Below are positions 32,965 through 44,025 of a DNA stretch of 64,000 nt, piece after piece (positions within the stretch are counted from its first letter, which is position 1; each line of letters opens with the position of its first letter). The notes beneath the pieces were generated by a model, which ran no database searches, had not been told where the DNA came from, and saw only the letters and a program-made list of their open reading frames with translations. Made by a program: the position numbers and the translations under genes. Location of the stretch: positions 333,501 to 397,500 of the forward strand of contig CAJHNH020004635.1 of NCBI GenBank assembly GCA_905116865.2, in the 5' to 3' direction. This DNA is from Candidula unifasciata. Its lineage: Eukaryota > Mollusca > Gastropoda > Stylommatophora > Geomitridae.

Positions 32965-33720
32965 ATTTTCCTAGTGCGACTGAAGGAGGGGAAAAGGGTT
33001 CTTTACCACATTCTTGGGTTGGGTCACCAGCTGCTGTTAACCAACTGATCAGCTCTCTCCACCTTTCACCGTCAGATGCAGTGGACTTCATGGCAGCACG
33101 CCTAAGGCTTGTCCGCTGTTAACCGACTGATCAGCTCTCTCCACCTTTCACCGTCAGATGCAGTGGACTTCATGGCAGCACGCCTAAGGCTTGTCCGCTG
33201 TTAACCGACTGATCAGCTCTCTCCACCTTTCACCGTCAGATGCAGTGGACTTCATGGCAGCACGCCTAAGGCTTGTCCGCTGTTAACCGACTGATCAGCT
33301 CTCTCCACCTTTCACCGTCAGATGCAGTGGACTTCATGCTTGTGTTGGGTCACCAGCTGCTGTTAACCGACTGATCAGCTCTCTCCACCTTTCACCGTCA
33401 GATGCAGTGGACTTCATGACAGCACGCCTAAGGCTTGTCCGCTGTTAACCGACTGATCAGCTCTCTCCACCTTTCACCGTCAGATGCAGTGGACTTCATG
33501 ACAGCACGCCTAAGGCTTGTCCGCTGTTAACCGACTGATCAGCTCTCTCCACCTTTCACCGTCAGATGCAGTGGACTTCATGGCAGCACGCCTAAGGCTT
33601 GTCCGGTCAGTCAAGTTCTGTATCCGGGTCTTTCTTGGTATGCCTCTTCTTTTCCTGCCCTCTACGGAGCCCTGTAGAACTTGTATATACCGATCTGCAT
33701 TCGATAATTTGGTCAGCGTC
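32965..33720 (-). pseudogene. LINE L4 C-terminal relic expanded by tandem duplication
   Basis: The minus strand encodes NADRYIQVLQGSVEGRKRRG then IPRKTRIQNLTDRTSLRRAA (compare the GRxRRGRPRKTW and DRxxWRR motifs near LINE ORF2 C-termini), followed by MKSTASDGERWRELIS. The stretch from DRTS onward is repeated by the 82-bp array. The final copy continues into LTAAGDPTQECGKEPF, the apparent original 3' end. There is no polymerase domain, so it is a 5'-truncated insertion. Its family differs from L1, L2 and L3. Confidence 0.65.
33033..33604 (-). repeat. 82-bp tandem array within LINE L4, 7 copies
   Basis: Units start at 33033, 33115, 33197, 33279, 33359, 33441 and 33523, each beginning gctgttaaccgactgatcag (first copy one base different) and ending taaggcttgtcc. 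The unit at 33279 is cut after about 60 bp and followed by 20 bp (cttgtgttgggtcaccagct) that closely match the sequence bordering the array on its left (33013-33032). Copies are nearly identical. Confidence 0.95.
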
Positions 33721-33769
33721 AAGCTGGCAGTCTCGACCTCTTTGGAGCCAAATTCACTTAAAATCAATC

Positions 33770-34078
33770 CACCCCAGACCTCCGTGTGGGTTCTGGGGCC
33801 CCATTGTGGGGAAAACAAGAATAGACCCACTGCCTCGCTAAAAGCATGTCGTAAGAGTCGACTAATTGGGGAGCTTCCTTTGAAGTCAGAGTGCATCTGC
33901 CTGAGAGGCAAGGAACCAACAGTCTGTACTCAAGAGAATGAGATCTGTAAAATTGATGCATACGCAACACTCAGGTTCTGGAGCAGGACTGCAGTTCAGT
34001 AGTAGACGAGCAACCAGAACTTTCCTCCAGAGTGTACAGCTGGTGAAGGCAAAGAAGAAGAAAGAATCCACCCCAGAC
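33770..34078 (+). repeat. Dispersed repeat R1, best sense copy
   Basis: ctggggccccattgtgggga, aacaagaatagacccactgc, gcatgtcgtaagagtcgact, tgaagtcagagtgcatctgc, gaggcaaggaaccaacagtc, cgcaacactcaggttctgga, ctttcctccagagtgtacag and gcaaagaagaagaaag. It ends near the start of the long TTTC tract. Family unknown. Confidence 0.7.
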
Positions 34079-34124
34079 ACTGATTCGAACACACGACATT
34101 CGAGTCATATTTTGATACTGTTAC

Positions 34125-35105
<981 letters not shown>

Positions 35106-35135
35106 TAACATTACCACTTCTCCATCTACCTTCTA

Positions 35136-35750
35136 TCCCCTAATGGAGCATAGGACCTCAGCTAACTCACGACAAGTCATTCTATCATATTCTATTGCTT
35201 GCAGCCATCCCCATGTCCTCTCGATCTGTTTAACCTCACTGTGTAGCTCCCTTCGCCAAGTGTTTCTTTCTCTTCCTTTCCTTTATTTCTATGCCCCTGT
35301 GGTTTCCAATGCAAAGATTTACAGTTACATTTTTCTTAGGTTTTCCCAACGTGTCTCCTATCCAACATCAGTGTCTATTCTTCACCTGTTGGAACACTGG
35401 AACTTGTTTAGCTCTCTCCCGAAGCTCAATAGTAGTGATTCTGTCATACAATTTAATTCTCTCTATTCTGCACAGGCTCCAGTTAATGGTTGTTTTTAGT
35501 TGAATAGTAATTGCCTCTATTGCTGTTCTCCTTGGTTCTTTTTAGCAGTACTGATTTACCACAGTACAATAAAAACAACTTTAATTTTAGTATTAGTTTA
35601 ATTCCTTTTGACCTCCACAAATTTGCTAGTGCTATGAAAGCACATCTTGCATTTTGTATTTGTATGTTACTAACTCTATCAGTTCCTTTATCTTTATTTA
35701 CTGTACTGCCCAAATGTCTTGGACTGGGAAACTTGTAGGGCAAACCATAT
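35136..35750 (-). pseudogene. LINE L1 3' end, antisense truncated copy
   Basis: The minus strand encodes LGSTVNKDKGTDRVSNIQIQ and CAFIALANLWRSKGIK, matching LGSNVDKVGGTD and GAFIALGNLWRSKEIK of the copy at 20767; further 3' the antisense frame MEHRTSANSRQVILSYSIA parallels MEHMPSTNSRQVVLSFAIT at the same place in the other copy. About 610 bp of ORF2 remain, from the post-polymerase region to the stop, with several frameshifts. The 3' end (35100-35140) passes into the GAAA tract described above. Confidence 0.85.
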
Positions 35751-35772
35751 TACTAATTACCTGATTACTATT

Positions 35773-36040
35773 GGGAGTCGCCGTGGCCTAGCGACTAGAC
35801 ACTTGTGTGCGGATCGGAAGGTAGTGGTTCGCTCCCTGGCGGAACCGATCTTTAAAAAAAATAATGACCTTGACTTATGAACCCAGCCTTGAGTGGGTAC
35901 CGTGTGTATCCTGGAAAGTAAAGGCGGCTGGCGTTATGCTGACCACGTCCCCCCACTTGTCCCAATTGGTCTATAAAATTATAGGTCTAGCCCTATATGC
36001 CCTATTCGCCTAAAGGCGTGGAAAAGGGACCGTTATTTTA
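35773..36040 (+). mobile_element. SINE-A, near full length
   Basis: gggagtcgccgtggcctagc, gactagacac, gcggatcggaaggtagtgg, cttgagtgggtaccgtg, tatcctggaaagtaaaggcg, gctggcgttatgctgaccac, ccaattggtctataaaatta and tcgcctaaaggcgtggaaaa. Confidence 0.9.
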
Positions 36041-36045
36041 CTGAT

Positions 36046-36123
<78 letters not shown>

Positions 36124-36124
36124 G
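36046..36124. repeat. (TA)n microsatellite
   Basis: About 75 bp of TA immediately after the SINE-A tail. Confidence 0.95.
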
Positions 36125-36144
36125 GCTTGTGTTTTGTGTGATGT

Positions 36145-36300
36145 TGGAGCGTCGTTAGCACAAGGGTTAGAATTTGCCTATCGGCTCGATAGTCTTCAAT
36201 TCAAATCGCCATCGATTTATTAAAAAAATAAAAATACCATCTAGCTCCAGGTCGACTCATTCTAAAATGGCTACTAGGGAGAGAAAAGAAATCGTGTAAT
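36145..36300 (+). mobile_element. SINE with SINE-A-like body and a different tRNA-like head
   Basis: Head ggagcgtcgttagcacaagg, gttagaatttgc, B-box-like tcaattcaaatcgcc, A/T linker, then tagctccaggtcgactcatt and ctaaaatggctactaggg, the start of the shared body. It supports head swapping on a common body. Confidence 0.6.
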
Positions 36301-36469
36301 ATAAAGGCAGGCTACGTGAAACTGAAACACATAAGCTGTAGAGTGTCGAGAGTGGGGTATTGCGCAAATCGGGGACGCAGAAGTACCGAAGCTTAATCAA
36401 CGTACTTCCGACTTACACAGTATGTTTAACTCCTCACGTTCCCCTATGTTTGTAAAAGAGCTTAGCTGA

Positions 36470-36520
36470 CTCCCCCCCCCCCCCTCCTCCCCACCACCAA
36501 CCACCACCACACCACTCACG
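36470..36520. repeat. C-rich tract
   Basis: C run followed by CCA repeats. Confidence 0.85.
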
Positions 36521-36739
36521 AGCATGTAAGGAAATTATCTTTTTAAGATTAGGTTTGCACATTTAATTTTGTTTCAACTTGATGATTATCATTTTTGGAC
36601 ATTTAGCTCTTTAAACAACAAGTATTGGGTCCATTAAATCCCCTTTCCTCCCTCCCCACCCATCCTGAAAGCTCTCTTGTGTCATTACCTTTCATGGAGT
36701 TTACTTTAGTGTGACCATTTCTGAAACTCTCGTTTGTTA

Positions 36740-37000
36740 TATGCTGGAAATCTTCTTCTCTTCCACCATTTACATCAGTGAGATGTTGGGGAGAGATGAA
36801 AGGATCGTTTGTGCGATTTTTCTAGTAAATTGTACAAGTTGGTATTCATTTCTGTTGGGTTGCTCCTGATGTTGCCGCTCCATTTGTTGCATGGTCTTCC
36901 TCTTGCTCTGTGTTCATTATATTTCCTCATCGTGGCTCTCTGTGGCAATTGGTACCAAGGCATTCTCGTCAGGTGGCTAAACCATCTCATTTGTTATTCT
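36740..37000 (-). pseudogene. LINE L2 C-terminal relic, antisense
   Basis: The minus frame has MRWFSHLTRMPWYQLPQRAT, then YNEHRARGRPCNKW and NPTEMNTNLYNLLEKSHKRS. It matches MNWFKHLTRMPWYYLLQRAT and YRASGRPQKTWSNG of 39746-39928. The 3' end near 36750 keeps the ggtggaagagaagaag tail motif on the minus strand. Confidence 0.75.
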
Positions 37001-37184
37001 TTAATGAAATGTATGACATGAGTTGTCTTTGTCTAAACAACGTTTAATACAAACACTAATATACAGAAGTTCCAAACTTCTGAAGACAACAGCAGTGCAG
37101 ATAGCTTAAACGTTAAAGTCAAATGAAGGTCCCTGTTCCACTTCCCTGGGGAGTATTGGGGAATATATTCCTTGACCTTTAGTG

Positions 37185-37338
37185 TGTAGACCAATCAGTG
37201 GCTGTTACTGTCAACATCACGACGGTCGCCTTTACTTCCCAGAACTTTACCTGATCCACATTCTAGATTGTGCATTTTTTTTAACTAAAACTTGGTTCAA
37301 TGTGGATTTCAATTCAGGACCTCTGGGAGACTGGCCTT
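37185..37338 (-). mobile_element. SINE-A body and B-box region, antisense
   Basis: Plus-strand landmarks: caacatcacgacggtcgcct, ttacttcccagaactttacc, A/T linker and tttcaattcaggacctctgg. Confidence 0.65.
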
Positions 37339-37349
37339 TACCACCTGGT

Positions 37350-37400
37350 ATGTGGCGGGGGGGAGGGGGGGGGGGGAGGGGGGAAGGGAGGTGGAGGATG
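37350..37400. repeat. G-rich tract
   Basis: G runs interrupted by single A or T, inside a plus frame that is only Gly/Arg-rich. Confidence 0.9.
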
Positions 37401-37454
37401 GATATGAAAGATAGTTGATATCATAAGTTAAAAGAGATAAGTTAAAAAATTTTA

Positions 37455-37800
37455 TCATTAGGTGCCTTGTCGACCGGGCTGGGCGATCATGTCTCTCCAC
37501 AATCTGCGATCTGCTACTGCGTGTAGCATTTCGTGAGCTTGCAACCATTCCTGCCATGGCTAAAGACTGTCAAGAATATTCTCGCGCTGTCTGTGTTTGG
37601 AAGGGCCGAATGCAAGACGGGCCTACGTTCCATTTGGTGACCCTTAGAAAATAAAGTTCGTTCGTTCGTTTGTTCGTCCGTTCTCTCTTTCCATAGATCG
37701 TTTAAGTGGTCACAGCGTATTTCGGTTCCCTCTTCTCATAACATGACTTTACAAATAATGACTGATCTCTTTGATATGTGTGTGATAAGTTGTCTTCGGC
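37455..37800 (-). mobile_element. LINE L5 3' end, antisense copy
   Basis: Shares cattaggtgccttgtcgacc, gcgatcatgtctctccacaa, tctgcgatctgctactgc, ctttccatagatcg, gtggtcacagcg, ttccctcttctcataacatg and gtgtgtgataagttgtcttc with 10926-11190. An extra segment near 37600-37680 with ttcgttcgttcg repeats interrupts it. Confidence 0.7.
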
Positions 37801-37814
37801 GCTTGCCTCTTTTC

Positions 37815-38010
37815 ATTCAAGACATGATAACCCTGCCAGATAGACAATTTGAAGATAAGCCAATAAGAGGCAGAGGTCAAACAACCTTGGACATAAAGTC
37901 AAGAAAGGGATGAACAGCAGTGCGAGAAGTTTACGTCCATCGAAATAGCAGGAACGTTCGAGATCCATAGCAGCCAACCCTCATTGCGGAGGGGGCGCCC
38001 ACTCATTCAT
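37815..38010 (+). pseudogene. Possible LINE C-terminal fragment (L6)
   Basis: Readable pieces include DKPIRGRGQTTLDIKSRKG and VYVHRNSRNVRDP with PTLIAEGAPTHS. The GRGQTTLDIKS stretch resembles the GRPRTTWLDxI motif of LINE C-termini. No polymerase domain is nearby. Confidence 0.4.
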
Positions 38011-38221
38011 TCTAATAGAGCCGCCTTGCTTATCAAGAGTTCGCTTAACCAACTCTGGAATTATTACCACGTCCCACACAATCGACTGCGTGCCTTACTG
38101 AACCGAAGCCTCAAGAAACGACGTCTGGGTTTTTTCTCAGTGACACAAACTTAATTTATTCTGTTTGTTTATATCTGAAAGAAGCAGCTTCCACTGAACC
38201 GGTTTCTACCGTGCCATTAAG

Positions 38222-38350
38222 TCTGCATGAACAAGTGGCTAAGCAAATCGCTTAGCGATCTGAAGGTCCTGAATTCGATTTCTTACTCCGTCTTTCGCCA
38301 TGAAAATATTTTGGAGATCCTCCGGGGTTGTAGTCGGTGCTAGGGAGTTT
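38222..38350 (+). mobile_element. Possible SINE head fragment
   Basis: caagtggctaagcaaatcgc and ggtcctgaattcgatttctt look like tRNA A- and B-box regions at the expected spacing. No body match to other families was found. Confidence 0.35.
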
Positions 38351-38490
38351 CCTTCTTTGTGCGACGCTCTCTTTGAGCAAAAACTCGCACTAAAAAGAGA
38401 GACCAGGTGACAAGAAATAAAAAAAAAAATAAAAAAGGATATCGAACCAAAAATAGTTTAGAACCTGTAAGCTTCAACAAAGGAGAAGTA

Positions 38491-38579
38491 TATACTTTTC
38501 TCAAATCCATTTACCACGAACGCTCTGGTCCACTGGCAGTTTAATCTCTTCCCTCTAGTATTTTTATTTTTTAAACTTT
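38491..38579 (+). repeat. Dispersed repeat R4, copy 1
   Basis: tatacttttctcaaatccat through ggcagtttaatctcttccct to ttttttaaacttt; near-identical to 42164-42252. Function and origin unknown. Confidence 0.8.
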
Positions 38580-38609
38580 GTGGGTAAACAGCCTTTGTCA
38601 GAACATTAC

Positions 38610-38917
38610 ACAAATTAAACGTTCCCAAAGCGGGCGAAGAAACGCTTTGAGGACACTTTAAAGTCATCACTCAATACTTTTGGAATGAATAACACCAATT
38701 GGGAAGCTGCCTCCCAAGAGCCAAATGCATGGCTTACAACTCTACACAAGTTCGAGGCTACACGTGAAGCAAACGGAACGGCAAGACTGGTTAAGAAAAG
38801 GATGGACAGAAAGGCGACTGATCCTCTCTCTAGGACAACACTCATTCCCTGTCCTCACTATCCAAGAACTTTTCGTGCCCGCATCGGCCTCATCAGTCAT
38901 TTTCTTACTCATACTTG
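38610..38917 (+). pseudogene. LINE C-terminal region with degenerate C2H2 finger
   Basis: Fragment of a non-LTR ORF2 C-terminus of the type ending in a zinc finger. It reads KRFEDTLKSSLNTFGMNNTN then WEAASQEPNAWLTTLHKFEA (normally an FxxxWxxxAxDRxxW-like region), TARLVKKRMDRKATD, and CPHYPRTFRARIGLISHFLT with a final HT. In the usual CxxC...H...H finger the second cysteine is replaced by tyrosine here, so metal binding would be lost. Translation continues to a stop near 38918, then CATC and a long AAAC/CA tract. The frame is open for about 77 codons, fairly well preserved. Confidence 0.7.
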
Positions 38918-38951
38918 ATGAAGAAGCGTGGTCATCATCATCTTGATGGAC

Positions 38952-38994
38952 AAAAAAACAAACAAACAAACAAACAAACAAACAAACAAACAAA

Positions 38995-39064
<70 letters not shown>

Positions 39065-39066
39065 CG

Positions 39067-39097
<31 letters not shown>

Positions 39098-39165
39098 GCG
39101 CGCACACACAGGCGCGCACATACACACACGCACACACACAAACACACACACACACACAATCTGCA
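38952..39165. repeat. (AAAC)n-(CA)n compound microsatellite
   Basis: AAAC/ACAA repeats at 38952-39000 pass into CA repeats with GC interruptions to about 39160. It follows the LINE C-terminus at 38610-38917 and may be its expanded tail. Cys/Val and His/Thr frames across it are artefacts. Confidence 0.95.
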
Positions 39166-39539
39166 GTACCTCCAATAGGAAACAGGAGTACATAAAAACA
39201 CTTCACTAACGTACCTCAGATATCTGTCTCTGGCTGGTAGAATATGTGATGTGGAATAAAACCCCATTGTGATTATGTCCAGCCATTCACTTTAAAAATG
39301 CCAAGTGCATCAGAACGTTCAAATGCCTGAAGCGCTGCAAAGATATCGAACGCATTCATGAGCGACACTGTCTATTGTTTATCATGCTTTTAATTGTAAT
39401 TGATAGTCGTTTGCAAGCAAATTAACTGACCTGATTTCCTATTTCAATAATTTAATTTACTGACAGTAAGTAAATAATTTAATTATTGGCCGTCCCACAA
39501 GAACTGCATATCTACAGGTAACTATAACAATGTTTACAG

Positions 39540-40015
39540 AGTTATCAGAACTATTTTTTTGGCCAACACTATGCTATCAGTGCCAAAGGTGGACACTTAC
39601 ACCCTTCAATGAACGAAAAATTGTGACAGAGATGAAAAGCCTTAGAAGAGCTGCAGGAGTTTTAAGGAAAGACAGAATACGAAATCGTGAAATCAGACGA
39701 ATGCTATGAATAAAGCCAGTCTTACAGGTCATCAAAGAAGAACAAATGAACTGGTTTAAACACCTAACAAGAATGCCCTGGTACTATCTGCTACAGCGAG
39801 CCACACTAAAACGTTACAACGGATATAGAGCGAGCGGAAGACCTCAGAAAACATGGAGTAATGGCATTAAGAAAAACCCACCGGAAATTAACATCAATCT
39901 TAATAGTGCTCTTGACAGAGCTCATTAACAAATGTCCCCCCCCCCCCCTCCCCCCCCCCGACACTTCGATGAAGTACAAGGTGGAAGAGAAGAAGAAGAA
40001 GCAGAAGCAGAGTGA
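39540..40015 (+). pseudogene. LINE L2 C-terminal copy with GAA tail
   Basis: Closely matches 27180-27640. The frame at 39746-39928 has MNWFKHLTRMPWYYLLQRAT, YNGYRASGRPQKTWSNGI and LNSALDRAH. Upstream, ggccaacactatgctatcag and gaagagctgcaggagttt are shared with 27192 and 27280. The 3' end has C-runs (39936-39958), cacttcgatgaagtacaagg and gaagaagaagaagcag. It starts inside ORF2, so it is 5'-truncated. Confidence 0.8.
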
Positions 40016-40198
40016 ACAGATTACATTACCTAAGAACTTTTCTGTTGGAATCTTCTTCTTTTTTTCATTTTCCTTGCCAGTGGCTATCAGATGAGAAGGC
40101 TAGAGACTTCTATGAAATCTGGGGTGTGACACAGTAGTTACACAAATATAACATGTAATTTTGGCACCATTCTTGCCATTGTCTGAATAGAGTGACGA

Positions 40199-40288
40199 TT
40201 GGATAGATGGATGGATGGATTAATGGATGGATGAATGGATGAATGGATAGATGGGTGGATATATGGATGGATGGATGGGTGTGGGTAG
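40199..40288. repeat. (GGAT)n microsatellite
   Basis: Imperfect GGAT/GAAT/GGGT tetranucleotides. Confidence 0.9.
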
Positions 40289-40289
40289 G

Positions 40290-40695
40290 TTGGTGGTGTG
40301 GGGTTTTCAGAATTTGTAGCTGTTTGATTCTCAGCCTTGAGATATTAATTAAGATGTTAATGATAAGAACGCAAATCTGGTGGGAGAAAACTTATAGTAG
40401 AGCACGAAACCCGCAGACGAACTGTGATTATAAAGGTCAAAGGTTCTGCATTAGATTTCCTTCCTCAACATCGAAAATATTGCAGAAGAGATAACGGTAT
40501 GTAGGAATAGATGCGAGCCTTGTGTAACGACTAAACAGCGGATTTAAATCCCAGAGCCACCCAATCTAAAGCCAGATTTCTACCACTGCTAAAGATTACA
40601 TAAAATAACCCTCGACTCAATAGGATGGTGGAGTTGTATGGTTGAAAGCACTAGCAGATAAAACCCCCATCTTTCTCTGCCTTCCGCTTGAAGAA
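40290..40695. other. No gene recognised
   Basis: No motif or repeat partner seen. Confidence 0.45.
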
Positions 40696-40699
40696 TAAG

Positions 40700-40868
40700 T
40701 GTATAATAACTTAGTCCTGCCATAGCTTGATGTTGTCATTCAGGGTTCTTTTCTGCTCTCCTCTTCTTCCAATAGCCCGCCAGTGCTCCCTGAAGCATAT
40801 TCTTTGCAATCGAATCATGTCTCACCAAGTGCCTTAACCAAGCTAGCTTGCTAAGTTTCACCCCTGCC
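40700..40868 (-). pseudogene. LINE C-terminal fragment (L7), antisense
   Basis: The minus strand reads KLAWLRHLVRHDSIAKNMLQ then GALAGYWKKRRAEK, matching the GHVxRHDxLxKTILQGTLEGGRRRGR-type segment of a common animal LINE C-terminus. The RRGR part is degraded. No other copy in the window. Confidence 0.6.
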
Positions 40869-41027
40869 AAGAGAGGCCCCTGATGTCATGCAAATTTGTA
40901 TATTTTTTCTTTGACATATTTTTTAGTTTAGATTAATCTCTGACGATTGTCTTGGTAAGAAGCAGCACAAATCACTTAGCCACGCAGTCTCATTTGAATC
41001 TTATCAAAACCAAGAAAGGACATTTTA

Positions 41028-41200
41028 AAACTGTCAGCGTTCTTCGAAGTCGGAGTGCATTTCCCTGAAAAGCAAGGAACCAAGAGTCTGCATGCACATG
41101 AGTCATGTTCTGGAACAAGACTAGAGTCCATAAGTGGACACAAAACCAGAACATCTGGCCGGAGTTTACAGTCTGTGAACACAAAGAGGAAAACAATCAG
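41028..41200 (+). repeat. Dispersed repeat R1, partial sense copy
   Basis: tcgaagtcggagtgcatttc, aagcaaggaaccaagagtct, catgttctggaacaagacta and ggagtttacagtctgtgaac match the middle and end of R1 at 33890-34055. The first third is missing. Confidence 0.65.
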
Positions 41201-41259
41201 TAAAGCAGGGTTAATTAGAATCTCGCCAACATCCGGCAAACTATACACCACAGCGTATT

Positions 41260-42160
41260 AAATATTTGTATTGTTTTGCTAACGATAAGCCCGATCGTTG
41301 TTAAAACTTGGGTGAGCATGATGAATTCTGAAAAGATAAATTGTAAAAGACCTCATGTGGAAAAATCAATGTCGATGTAGCTAAGAGTCGGTGTAATCAA
41401 TAACTTCGTTGAAGCGCGTGAATCGTTCGTATAGTTCGTTCCAAAATGTTTGACGAAAATCAAAAATCTGTAACTCAGTAACTGTTCTGGGTTAACAGTT
41501 GCAAATTGACGTGCAGCCGTTCCATACTTATGTTCTTGTAGTAAAACATCAAGTAAGATTAGTTTTTAAAAAAACAACAGAATGTTGTCTTGGAAGCCGA
41601 AATATTTTGATCACATCAATCGAGATGGCGGATTGGAAAAAAAATAATAGCGGAAGGCATGGCGCCATGACGGAGGAACAGGGGCTGGCCAACACGAAGA
41701 TGGGCACAGGATGTCAGTAATTCATTGAATATGAAAGTAAACGGGGCGAAAAAGCTGGTGAAAGAACCAGTTTCTTTTAGGCAGACCGGGATGAGAGAGA
41801 CGTTCTACAAAGGACCTATACGTGACGATGAAAGAATGATAATGTTAATAACCATCTAGTTTTTAATTTGCCTCATTTGCAATATATGAAAAGTACCAAT
41901 TCAATGCAAACAGTTACAATGTTTACAAATAATAGAGTAACACGAACTTTGCAAACATCATATTTCATATGTTGTAGAAAACAGTGCGAAAACAATGGCT
42001 TACTTCTTGAAAAAGGAACTGTGTGTTGCTCATAAAAAGTAAACACTTTATGTCAGTGTGTACACACATTATCTTTCCGGCCAAGGTCAACGAAATTCGT
42101 CGCTTTCAAAAAACAGCTAAACCTGTACAATTGTAAGTTATAAAATCAAAAGGACGTGGT
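41260..42160. other. No gene recognised
   Basis: AT-rich with no supported coding or repeat signal. Confidence 0.45.
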
Positions 42161-42163
42161 CCA

Positions 42164-42252
42164 TATACTTTTCTCAAATCCATCTACAACGAACGCTCTG
42201 GTCTACTGGCAGTTTAATCTCTTCCCTCTAGTATTTTAATTTTTTAAACTTT
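42164..42252 (+). repeat. Dispersed repeat R4, copy 2
   Basis: Direct partner of 38491-38579 (few substitutions, one T deleted). Confidence 0.8.
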
Positions 42253-42446
42253 TCAGATCAAAACATTTGGTAAAGTAACGTCAGAGGTTGTAGGAAGTTA
42301 AAGTAACATTTGTCTAGGACTGAAAGAGTTAACATTGCCAAAGTATTTCAGTTTCGAAGACAAAATACTAATTATGAAGTAGTCTTGATAGGGAGCGGGG
42401 AAAAAAATAGATTTCTTTTTCTTTCCTTGCCTATATATATTCTTAT

Positions 42447-42448
42447 AG

Positions 42449-42500
<52 letters not shown>
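42447..42500. repeat. (TA)n microsatellite
   Basis: TA tract with one interruption, leading into the CATA satellite. Confidence 0.95.
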
Positions 42501-42502
<2 letters not shown>

Positions 42503-42700
42503 TACTCATACACACACACACACACATACATACATACTCGATAAGACATACATACATACATACTACATACAGACATACAAGACATACAGACATACAGAAC
42601 AAACATAACATACATACATACATACATACAATACAGACATACATACATTACATACATACATAACATACCTACATACTCATACATACATACATACGATACA

Positions 42701-42731
<31 letters not shown>

Positions 42732-43185
42732 CATAAGGGACATACATACATACACAAAATACATACATTACATTACATTACATTACATTACATACATTAC
42801 ATTACATACATTACATTACATACATTACATTACATACATTACATTACATTACATTACATTACATACATTACATTACATACATTACATTACATACATTACA
42901 TACATTACATTACATACATTGCATTACATACATTGCATTACTTACATTGCATTACATACATTGCATTACATACATTACATTACATACATACATTACATAC
43001 ATACATTACATACATACATTACATACATACATTACATACATACATTACATACATTGCATTACATACATTACATTACATACATACATTACGTACATACATT
43101 ACATACATACATTACATACATACAGTACATACATACATTACATACATACATTACATACATACATTACATACATTACATGACATAA
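42501..43185. repeat. CATA / CATTA satellite-like tract, about 690 bp
   Basis: CA then CATA tetramers to about 42760, then alternating cattacattacata and cattacatacata blocks to 43180, with a few cattgcatta variants. Repeated Tyr-Ile-His frames in all plus phases are artefacts. Confidence 0.95.
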
Positions 43186-43365
43186 AACATCAGACCTTCT
43201 CATTATGTGATGGTGAAAAGGCACACAACTAGAATTATCGTAACAGCAAGTGAACAATTGCTGCTCTGAAACTGTTTGCTTTAATTTATTGGCTAATGTT
43301 GCGACACGGCGTTTAAATGTGGATTAACCACAGAATTACTATGGCCAATGTACTGTTGACTTCTT

Positions 43366-43384
43366 ATTAAAAAAAAAAAAAAAT
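43366..43384. repeat. A homopolymer
   Basis: Run of about 17 A. Confidence 0.95.
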
Positions 43385-43539
43385 TTAGTTACGTTTAATT
43401 ATATTTGCTTTATGAATTTGTGACGTTGTTTTTTGTTTGTTTTGATATGCTAAGGTTTTTTTCTTTTTTCTTTTTCAATTTTCTTGTGTTTCTTAATATA
43501 TTTTGGTCTCCCCCTCCACATGCCACTCCTTCTTTCTTC

Positions 43540-43925
43540 CTCCTTCTCCTCCTCCTCCTCCTCTTCTTCTTCTTCTTCTTCTTCTTCTTCTTCTTCTTCT
43601 TCTTCTTCTTCTTCTTCTTCTTCTTCTTCTTCTTCTTCTTCTTCTTTTTTTTCTTCTTCTTCTTCTTCTTCTTCTTCTTCTCTTCTTCTTCTTCTTCTTC
43701 TTCTTCTTCTTCTTCTTCTTCTTCTTCCTTCTTCTTCTTCTTCTTCTTCTTCTTCTTCTTCTTTCTTCTTCTTCTTCTTCTTCTTCTTCTTCTTCTTCTT
43801 CTTCTCTTCTTCTCTCTTCTTCTTCTTCTTCTTCTTCTTCTTCTTCTTCTTCTTCTTCTTCTTCTTCTTCTTCTTCTTCTTCTTCTTTTTCTTCTTCTTC
43901 GTCTTCTTCTTCTTCTTCTCCTTTC
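43540..43925. repeat. (CTT)n microsatellite, about 380 bp
   Basis: Long CTT tract with phase shifts, followed by T and G runs (G run about 43951-43965). Large poly-Leu/Ser/Phe frames over it are not genes. No L2 3' end is detectable to the right, unlike the CTT tract at 54467. Confidence 0.95.
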
Positions 43926-44025
43926 TCTTTTTTTTCGGGGAAGAGAAAAAGGGGGGGGGGGGGGATTCTCTTTGGGACATTTCCATGGATGGTTACTTTT
44001 TGTAGCTATCGTTTTTACCGGATGA

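Noticed and set aside
38742..39267. Cys-Val and Thr-His rich frames of 87-154 codons
   Set aside because: They run through AAAC and CA repeats. Only 38610-38917 has real LINE coding content.
42298..43232. Tyr/Ile/His-rich frames of 77-156 codons
   Set aside because: CATA/CATTA satellite translated in several phases.
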